Assembly: GCA_009801085.1 (NCBI GenBank)
Contig: VNWV01000004.1
Span: forward strand, 1,488,001 to 1,552,000
Origin: Lasiodiplodia sp. COLG20
Lineage: Eukaryota > Ascomycota > Dothideomycetes > Botryosphaeriales > Botryosphaeriaceae
Direction of reading: 5' to 3'
Length of the DNA stretch: 64,000 nucleotides
The notes beneath the pieces were generated by a model. The model did not search any database and was not told the origin of the DNA. It saw nothing but the letters and a program-made list of their open reading frames with translations. Shown here one piece after another: positions 30,812 through 40,000 of this stretch (position 1 is the stretch's first letter; each line of letters opens with the position of its first letter). A program made the translations under genes and the position numbers.

Positions 30812-32113
30812 TTAGGCGTAAAACTGGCGTCCCACTGGTGACAACCGCCCATGAGCATGGACATGCGCCCTCTTCACCTTCACCTCCGCCACGGCTCGCG
30901 CGTTGTTTGCCGCCTTGATCGTGCCATTCTCACAGATCGTCCCGTCCGCAACCGACTGCCACACAACCTTTCCCCAATTACAAATACCAAAGTGTGTTGT
31001 GCCGTTGCAGACAAGCTGACCGTTGTTCGAGCCCGTGCACTGGTTGTTTTCGGAACCGCTGGTCGGGGTGGCGCTAGCTTGCGTGCTGGCTTGGTTTGCG
31101 GCAGCCACTGCGTTGCCCGATGACTGAGGGTGTGCCACGGTCGTCGTGGCGAAGGTGGTCGACGGAGCTTCCGCTGCTGCTTCAGATAGCGTCACCGCGG
31201 TCTCTATGAACCCGCCTCCCGCGGCAACGGGTTCGCCGGCGACCACAACAGGAGTGCTGGTAACAAGCGGTTGCGGAGTGGAAGATTCAGCTAAAGAGGA
31301 ACCCACCGTAGCTGCTCCTCCAGATGCCGTTTTTCCACATTTCCCAGCTGCAGAAACGGTAGAGGGTCCCGCAGAGGTCATCGTCGCTTTCGGTTCTTCT
31401 CTCTCAAGTACTTCTCCGGGATCTGGCACAAGCATGACTGAATTTCCCTGGGGTTTTGCGCAAGGCCCGGATGCTGGGTAATCCCCCTCTTGGTCATAAA
31501 GTGCTTTGATTGTTTCCACGTCGTAATTTGCGACAAGCATGTCCGGCAATCGATCAAAAGCGATCGTGTCCTGCGCACCTCCGGAGACCTCAATAGGGGC
31601 ACAGTTCATGTACATCTCGGGATCTTTGCTGTAAACGGGAAACCAGGTCCAGACGAATGTCCGGTTCCCGCCGGGAACAACTTTCGGGATCTGAAAGGTG
31701 AAGTCGTTAACGATAACGTTGTTGCCTTCCGCATCGCTATACCCTGGGCAACCTCCTTCGATGGTTTTGATGACTTTGAAAGTGGACTGGCTAGTCGGAG
31801 GTACGTCAAGAGTTATGCTGAGCTGGCAGGTGCCTCCACCGTGAACAGCTGGCTTTTCAATGCCGCCTTCGTTGACCTGCGGGTAGAAAACCAGCTGCTG
31901 GTCCTCGCCGACCACCATCTGTGGCACATCCCCAGAGAAGGTAAAATCGTTGGTGTGGCAAGGAAAATTGTTGTTTTCCAATTTGATCGGGCTTCTATCG
32001 CCAAGCAATGTCTCCGCACCATACGGGACTGGTTTCTTCATAGTGATATGCGCGTCTGCTAGTGGCGATGTGGCAAGACCAAATAGCATCCACATGGATA
32101 TTTGTTGAACCAT
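30812..32113 (-). CDS. AA11-type lytic polysaccharide monooxygenase with C-terminal chitin-binding module
   Basis: Intronless, 433 aa. Copper enzyme that oxidatively cleaves chitin. Start 32113 gives a 21-residue signal peptide ending ADA, so the mature protein starts with the copper-binding His1 (HITMKKPVPYG), the defining LPMO feature. The second histidine is in AVHGGGTCQ, and the axial region is MYMNCAP (near 185); the sequence follows the AA11 pattern (VIKTIEGGCPGY, TFVWTWFPV). A long Ser/Thr/Ala-rich linker (about 240-370) leads to a C-terminal module CTGSNNGQLVCNG...FGICNWGKVVWQSV, which resembles the X278 module attached to many AA11 proteins and thought to bind chitin. The frame extends upstream to 32188, but only 32113 exposes His1 properly. 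Confidence 0.9.
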   Translation of the reverse strand: MVQQISMWMLFGLATSPLADAHITMKKPVPYGAETLLGDRSPIKLENNNFPCHTNDFTFSGDVPQMVVGEDQQLVFYPQVNEGGIEKPAVHGGGTCQLSITLDVPPTSQSTFKVIKTIEGGCPGYSDAEGNNVIVNDFTFQIPKVVPGGNRTFVWTWFPVYSKDPEMYMNCAPIEVSGGAQDTIAFDRLPDMLVANYDVETIKALYDQEGDYPASGPCAKPQGNSVMLVPDPGEVLEREEPKATMTSAGPSTVSAAGKCGKTASGGAATVGSSLAESSTPQPLVTSTPVVVAGEPVAAGGGFIETAVTLSEAAAEAPSTTFATTTVAHPQSSGNAVAAANQASTQASATPTSGSENNQCTGSNNGQLVCNGTTHFGICNWGKVVWQSVADGTICENGTIKAANNARAVAEVKVKRAHVHAHGRLSPVGRQFYA

Positions 32114-34042
32114 CTCGGATAAGGAAGTGACTTGAGTCGACGTTCTTGAAGTCAGCTCGGCCAGCAGAAGGAACGAAGGATCTGTCAAAGATTGGATGGA
32201 TCTCAGATCCGGAAAGCAAAGAGAAAAAAAGGAAGGAAGAACAGGAACTGTTGCAGAAGCGTTTGAGAGTGATGAAGGTAACGGGAACGCTTGACGATAT
32301 TGCCTCCCTTAAGTACCATTCCACCGGAGCACGCTGAGAAAAGAGTGACAGCACGGAGCCGGGCCAGATTTGGCAGTTGACCGCCGCGAAGCCTGGAACC
32401 GCTGAGGCGCGGGTGATCGTCCGTGATGGTTACTGTGCCGCAGCGCGTTGCCCAACTCTGTTTTTGGCACCACAACCTTTCCATCCAACACGTATTAAGC
32501 GCCCGGGACAAAAAATAATTCTTCGCCACACGGCGCTGCACAGTCCGCAAGCTCGCTTGCAAGGCTTTGAAAAGTACGCCGGCGCCGTGGGTGCTAGACT
32601 CAGCATGTTGCTCTTCTCCAGAATGAGTTTTGTTGGCCGTATACAGCTCTGAGTTTTAAGTATGTCCAACATCAGAAGCCGACCATTTGGTTCCTGCATT
32701 AGGGATGTTCCGGGAGAGTGGCTCGCGATGGAAGCGGCGCAGTGACGGAAGGTGTGAAGAAACGGCCATAGCGTGCGGCACAGCGGCTCCACCCGAGTGC
32801 GGCGCTTCCACGCCCTCGTGCGTGCCGCATCCCGGTCCATCTCGCGCCTAAATCAATCACACCGCCCATCAGCGCTTAGGTTGCCGAAGCTTGACCAGCT
32901 TTAGATCGTGCATCATCCTTCACATGCCACGAGATCTGAAGACATCATTCCATGTCATTTGAAAAAATAAAGTACGACATCGAACTGCTGTAGTACCCAG
33001 CCCAGTCACCAGACCTCAACCTCACAGAGGACGTATGGGATATCTTGAAGCAGTGTGCTCCGCAGCACGTGTGGAGGACACTGGAGGAGCTTAAACAGGT
33101 GCTTATTGGGAAATGGGGTAAGACTACGCGAGAAAAGATCCAAGAACGTATTGATGACATGCCTTGAAGGTGTCAGATCCTCGCAAACTACTCAGATGGC
33201 GCACCCATCAAAAGTAGGCAATGGTAGATAGTCGAATACATTCGTATTGTTGCTTATAGAGGCCTGCAACTAATAGTGGTGGCTGGTGCGTCGCGGCTGG
33301 GTGCGATATGCCATTTTGATACACCAACGCCACACCAACAGTAGTAGCAGCAGTAGAACCGCTCACACACGTCGTTCAACGGCACAGCATCGTAACTTTG
33401 AATCAATCATCCCATATCCAGTCTATCTGGAAAATCCTCCAACGCTCAAAAAAGTACCACCACACCCTCGTTTCAGTTCTTCCCTCCCCACCCCATCCCA
33501 CATTGGAACAACAGGACGACCTCTCCCTCCCAACATCAGAATCCGAACAACAACACAAGATTCCCGCAACTTTTCCACAGCCGGGCCCCACCTTCCCCAG
33601 GAAAAAATCCAAAAAAGCAAAGCGCAGAGGGAGTATATAGCACGTTTTTGTTTGCCCATGATATATCATCCATCAACCTCGCAGTATATATAAACTCCCC
33701 CGCCCCGCCGGCCGGTATAAAACCCCCTTGTCTATTGTGCTTGAACGACGAGAAACCCCACATGTCTTCTCTCTCTGACGTGACCCACGCTCACATACAC
33801 GCACCGAACCCCCCCTTTTATGCAGTGGAGGCAAAAGAAGAAGAGGAAAAACGCCGCTGAAAATGCTGGATACAAAAACGCAACGCAACGCAACGCAAAT
33901 CAGGCCAAAAAACCAAAAAGCAATGCAAAAAAAAGGAACTCTACAAGAACAGCAAAAGCAACAGCTTGCTAGAAAAGAAACAAAAGGGCGGGGCAGAAGA
34001 TTAAACAATAAAAAGAACCCCTGTCATCTCATCCCATCTCCA
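32114..34042. other. Intergenic with transposon relic
   Basis: 1.9 kb between the LPMO start and the FMP27 3' end. It contains the Tc1/mariner relic (listed separately) and a short CGCAA pentanucleotide repeat (four units near 33880). The remainder, including AT-rich 33300-34000, shows no gene. Confidence 0.6.
32949..33227 (+). mobile_element. Tc1/mariner transposase C-terminal relic
   Basis: One continuous frame with two stops encodes the end of a Tc1-like DDE transposase. IELL-stop-YPAQSPDLNLTEDVWDILKQ contains the catalytic Glu region (Tc1 proteins usually read WPAQSPDLNPIENVW); it continues with LEELKQVLIGKW and RIDDMP-stop-RCQ, ending in IKSRQW then TAG at 33225-33227. The internal stops are TAG at 32991-32993 (where Tc1 proteins have Trp, so TGG to TAG) and TGA at 33165-33167 (where they have Arg, so CGA to TGA). 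Both are transitions. The N-terminal helix-turn-helix, the first two catalytic Asp residues and inverted repeats were not found, so it is a dead fragment. Confidence 0.8.
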
Positions 34043-37000
34043 CTATCTCCCCCCATCACCCCCCTTCTGCTGTCCCAACGCCCTCGCAAACTTCTTGCCA
34101 AGCAACAACCGACTCTTCATCCGGTTCACCTCCTCCGTCTCATCCAGCTCCTTCTCGCGCGACCGCGAGCTCATGGCCGTAATGGCGCGATGCAGCGTGT
34201 TGGGGCCATGCCTGATACTCGCCGTATCCCGATCATCCACCTGCGACAGCTCGTCGGCGAAGCTGCCCGGGTCCTCGATCATCGACCGCGCGCTGCTGGC
34301 CACGAGGTTGCTGCCCGAGCCGCCGGGGGTACCATTCGTCCACGTCGCCCCCGTCACGCTGCGCGCGCTCGAGCTGTACGAGTCGGCGTGACTGAGCTGG
34401 CTCTCGCGGCCCGACGTGAAGCTGCGCCGCGGCTCGTCGGCCGCCGACGACGTGTCGCCGGGGCTGCGGTCGCGCAGGCTGTCCTTGTCGCTCGTCGTCG
34501 CCGACGCGTCGCCGCTGCCGCCGTTGGTGTTGAGCAGGATGGACGGGTTGGTGATCTGCTTGAAGCGGCTCCTGTCCTTGGGGCGGTGGTGCGAGAACTT
34601 GTTGTTGAGAATGGCGCCCGTGTGCGACACCAGCGCGCGGATGACGTCCTTCTTGAGCGCCATGGCCAGGTCGAGGTTCGACCACGTCTTGTTACGGTAT
34701 TCCATGGTCGGCATGCGGAAGACGAGGTCGTGGATGTCCTCGAAGTTGCGGTTGCCCTTGCCCTTGTAGCTGAGGCACAGCACCATGCTGGGGATCTTGA
34801 TGTACGCGAACGTCATGTAGTTGGATGCGCGCTTCATCATCTGGCTGATGTCGTCCGCCTGTGACTTCTCTTTCCTGTTCGAGCTCGGAGCGCGCGTCAT
34901 CGCGAAGCGGCCCTTCGACTTCTCCTCGTTCGTGCCGCTCAGTTTAGTTGCAGAAGACCGGCGGCTCGAAGGGCGTCCATTATTGATGGTGAGAGTATCC
35001 GAAGTATCCTTGGGACCAGCCGAAGTATGCAGGTTTCTAAACAGGCTCGTGCCTGCACGGCTGGACGCATCGAACATCTTGAAAGATGCGAAGTCCAAAC
35101 CTCCGCCGCCCTCTTTGCCCTTGCGAGAAGACAAACCAGACGACGATTTCGGACGGACTTCATCAGGAAGCGCAAGCGTTGGCTGCAGGCGTAGCTCCAA
35201 TGCGCCAGGGCCCGATCCATCGATGGAGGCGCGGTGCGACTGTGGGGCAGGAACCTCAGGGGAAGTTTGGCCAATCGGAGACTCTCCTTCACCTTCACCA
35301 TTCTGTCCCTCTTCCGCAGGGAGCATCTGCTTGACCATGAATGGCGAGAAGTCACCCTCGTCGAACGCATTGGATTCCACACCAGGGAAAATGTACTCGA
35401 AGAGCTTCTTGCCGATCTCGCGTTCGAGCTGGACCTTGAGAGGGAAGACGTTAACCTCGAAGTGATCCATGACCGGGATACCGGCAATAGCCTCAAGCAT
35501 GTACCAGTGGATACGAAGCATCTTGGTATCCCTGCCATCACCCGCTGTCGCCTTCTCATCCAAGTACGGCGCGATCATCTCAGGGTACACGGCTTCTGGC
35601 AGCAAGTTCAGACCGTGGATGCGCTCAACCTCCAGAGAATTGAGGTTTGAACCATCGCTGTTGTCAGTGCGGTCGAACGATGCATTTCCGAGCTGAACCT
35701 CGGCAAGAGATTCCTTGCCTTCACGGACCAGATGCCAGACGATTTCGGAGGCGGTAATGAGGTAGCGAAGGAGTCCGGTGGGCTGGGTGGCCTCGGTAGT
35801 ACGGTCTTCGCTCTTCCGCTGAGCAGTCGTGATGGCCTTCATCATGAAGAACAGCTCCTCCTCGTTTTCAGACAGCAGTCTCTCCAGCTCGATGCGGTTC
35901 TTCCATCCCTCACGGTCGAGGTACTGTTCGTGGATTTGGAAGCGAGTCTTAATTTCCTCGAGCTGGTTGATCCGCTCCTGAAGGGAGATGACAAGCTCTG
36001 GTGCACCGTCGAGATCGCTGAAGTCAGACGCGAGCATGATCTTCTCGAGCTTCTCGTTCCGTTGTCTCTCAAGAGGTTCACTGTACAGGAGCAGATCCAG
36101 GACGATGATGTACACGGCGTAGTACTGCATGGAGTCGCAGACAGCGCGCACGTGGGGGAACTCAACCCAGAGATGGTCAACGCGACTTTCCGCGTTATCG
36201 ATGCAGTTCACATCGCCAGAATCCTCGCCACTGACGTCTTCGTTGTACTTGAGACGCAGCGTGTTGTACTTGTCATATCTCAAGCTGGCCGAAGTCCTCT
36301 GCACGACCCTTGAGAAGCCGTAGGGATTCGTGTCGAACTCGAACATGACCTCGAAGGGCACCCATGGTGGCCAAGAAGTTCCCGCAGCAGTTCCATACGT
36401 GTTGCCGGAATACATGTGCAGATATTCGGTCGAGAAAGTCTTCGTACTAGTGACAAAGATCTGCAGGCTGTCCATGGCAGCAGAGAAACGACGCTGAACG
36501 AGGCCGCTGACGTCGTCTTCGACATTGTCCTTGTCCATGACCTCGATGACCTTGAGCTGCATACCCTTTGCAGTGACCAGGACAGCCGACTTCGGGTTCT
36601 TCTCGCTCTGCAGTTGGATTTGGGGTGCGATGAGACGGACGTGATACGCATTCTGTGCAGTGAACTCCTGTGCGATATCCTCATTGGCATTGTCCGCATT
36701 CGGCTTCGATGAGTCCTCGTTGGCCGGCTCAGGATCGTTTGCGTTGACGAACTTCTTGCCGTCTTCAAGCAGCTGCTGTATGCGGTCTTTGACATCCATG
36801 TCATCATCAGCCTGAGGCGATAACGGCGACGACGTGGTTCGTGGTCTCATTTCAGGCGTTTGTGGCGTTTCTTCCGCTTTGTTCTGCTCCTCGGCGATGT
36901 CAAGAATGAACTTGACTGCTCTTCTCGACATGTAGTAGACGAAACCGCGGCGTTGGCTGACTTGATGGACATAGCGAAGAATGATGTTCCTGAGAGCGTT

Positions 37001-40000
37001 ATTCCACTTCACCTGAGCGTTGTGGATCACGAAACGGTTGTTGAAGTCGCTGATGTAATCCGCAAGAGGCGTCGCGTCAACTCCCTTCGTGTCCTTGTCG
37101 GTAGCATCGTACATCTCCGGAGCCTCAAGGTATTGGTCGTCGCCCTCGGATCGCGGGACAGCCGATCGATCATCCCGTTCAAGGCGATTGATCAAACTAG
37201 CGTGCATGGACTGAAGAATATCGCGCTTTCTCTTGAGATTTTCGTGGTGGTGCTGGTAAACGGCCAGCCTCTCTTCAAGCTCCCAATCGTCCTCACTGGT
37301 AGACCGAAGGATCCTGAGTTGCTGCTCACCGATATCGCGTTGGCTTTGCTCGATCTGCTCAAGGACTATCTTGAGACGATCTGAAATCAGGTTGCACTGG
37401 ACACGACGAGGATCATTTTCCTTCGACATGACGCAGTAGTGCGTTGGCTCGTTTCCGAAGGGGCTGGATCTGTGCGGGTCGCCAGAGATGTTGTCCTGGT
37501 GATCCGTTTGGCGGAAGTAGGTGAAGCGAGGCATGCAAGCAAGAGGAAGAATCTTAGTCTCAGGGTTACTTTCGGACGGAAGGATCCAATCCAGCTCGAC
37601 GAAGTCATCCATGTCGACCCAAGAGAGGTCATTGTCAGGAATGGTGAACTTCGAAAGATCAACCTGAGGATCGTCTTGATTCTGGTAGGAGGCCAGAGTC
37701 TCTTCCGTAGCCTCTTCAATGTCACTTTGCTCCGCGCCGTTGATGGTCGCTGCGACAGCTCGAATATCTGCCGAGATGAAATCCAGTTGAACCTGGTTGA
37801 TACGAATTCCCGTCGTTGTAGCCGGCTTGTTTGCATTTTGCGCTGACGTTCTGAACTCCTCCCGTCGCATATGGATATCGACCATAAAGCTGTCGAGTCG
37901 GGCCTTCAATCCGGTTGCAGATACTACATTCTTGCCATAGTCGTCTGGATCCTTGTGCTTGTAAATATGGCTCAGGTAAAGCGGAGATAAAAGGATGCTG
38001 AACTTGATAGTAGCAAGATGACGGCCGAATTTCTTGCCAGACTTCTCCACACCCGGCCAGAGAGGTCCTTGTCGGACCGGCAGAGACATGGCGCCGGAGA
38101 ACAACGACCACCAGCTGTAGAAGTGGCTGAAGAATCTGGGCGTGAGGTGGACACTGTTGTAGTTCGAAGAAGCTTGGGTATTAGCGACCGTCCAGTCCCT
38201 GTCGTGCGGAGCAGCAATGGCCACGGACATGTGGATGTGATGGCTGCGGAAGTCTCTGAAGGCATCGTATTCCTTGCCCTCGAACGGCTTGGCGTAATCC
38301 GGATGTTTGAGAATGACGTTGTAATGGGGTCCGAAATCGAACGAGCGTTTGCCATTGTCCTCACGCTCGAACACAAGGCCGATCATCACCCTGACGTTTC
38401 CAGAAAGCTTCATTGCCGTCTTCCGGAACGAAGCCCCTTGCTTGAAGCTGGAACCGCTGATGATGCTTTCCGAGTCGGATTCTTCTTGCTCCACCATACG
38501 TGCATAGTGGCTCAAGTCTGGGACAGCGAAAATGGCGACTCCGCTGTCCACGGTGAGGAATTTCTTCGGGTCATCCTCTTGGCAGATATTCAGCTGAACA
38601 TCGTTTCGCAGACAGAGAGTGAAGCCAGCGCCGTCTCCAGTGACCTTGTAAGGATCACGGGATCCCTTGAGGATGACATGCACGTCTCCATCGCCCTTCC
38701 ATGCAATATTGATCTTCGAGTGGAAGGACAGTCTGATCTTGTCCCAGAAACCAACCTTGTCGGAAGGATCCATCGCTGCCTTGGAGAAACCTTCGATGAC
38801 TTGCATCATATCCTGAATGGCAGGCTGGTACGAAGTGCCCCAAGTGATTCTTGTCGGGTAATTCGTGTTGACCTCTACCTTCATATCCGAGTATGTCTTG
38901 ACCGGGGCGATGGTACGGCGGACGCTGACGGAAAAGCCACCGCTCTTCTCTCCCGACTCCGAAATCTCCGGAGGTACAACCTCGACATCGAGCAACCGGC
39001 TGGATTCTCTATCCCTGTATTCTTCGGCAATGACAAAGTCGGTCTTGAGAGATAGACTAGGGATACGGGCAGATTGTCCAGAACGGATTGCAGGCACGTG
39101 GACGAACGGAAGAGGGTAATCTCTTAGAGTCAAACGAGCCTCGCCCGCGTTGATCTGGACATTCATGGGAATGAGCAATGAGTATTGCATGTCGAAAGGC
39201 ATGCCCTTCCCGATCCGGTTCAGATAAGCGGGTAATTCTGAAATGGGGAAGCTCGGTTTATCGACAATGAAGTTCAGGTCGCTGAGCAGGAAGGCCAACA
39301 GCGCAGGTCGCTGAGGAATCGCCAGAATGGTCTCGGTTTGCTCGGGGTCCTCGGGCATATCGTCGATACCCCAGAACATGGAGCGGATGTCTTTGACAGC
39401 TGTGTTTTGGAACTGCAGGCCTTGGTCGATCCTTCTCTTCCAGCTCTGCGCGTGAAGCCTGTTCAACTTTTCGCGGGCTTGCTCGATGTGGATTCTCGCA
39501 GTGTCGTCCAGTTCTGCCGTACCGTCGACGTCGTAACGCATACCGCGCCCACGCTCTGGGGGAGATGTAATGCGTGACTCACGGTCAGCACTTTGGCTCT
39601 TTCGTCCCACATCAGGGTCTCGTCTTTGTGCACTGCGCCCACGAGGGTGTGCAGATCTCGCCCGGTTGCTGGTGTTACCACGGCGCCTATCGCTTTCCGC
39701 AAGCTTTCTGGCTTTGATTTCGAACGCTTCCTCTCTCGCAAGTCTCTGCCTCTGCTCCAGCATACCGAGTCGGAAGATGGTTCCAAGTTTCCATTCAAAT
39801 CCACCTTCCTCGATCTCAAACAGGAGGGCCTGGCTGCGAATAGAGATTCTCGGCACCTTCTTCGGACCCTCCGGCGGCTTTTCCAGGACGTACTCGTTGG
39901 ACTGGGTCTTGAAGCGATGGTGAAGCTGCTCAACGGTCTTGATGGTGTTCGTGATGTTGTCAAAGATATGGTGGACGACCAGTTGGTGTGGCACGGCAAT

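Noticed and set aside
33863..34864. 333-codon plus frame
   Set aside because: Antisense to the FMP27 C-terminus; Arg/Val/Leu-rich mirror composition.
38018..39055. 345-codon plus frame
   Set aside because: Antisense to the middle of FMP27, no domain, while the opposite strand has a continuous conserved protein.
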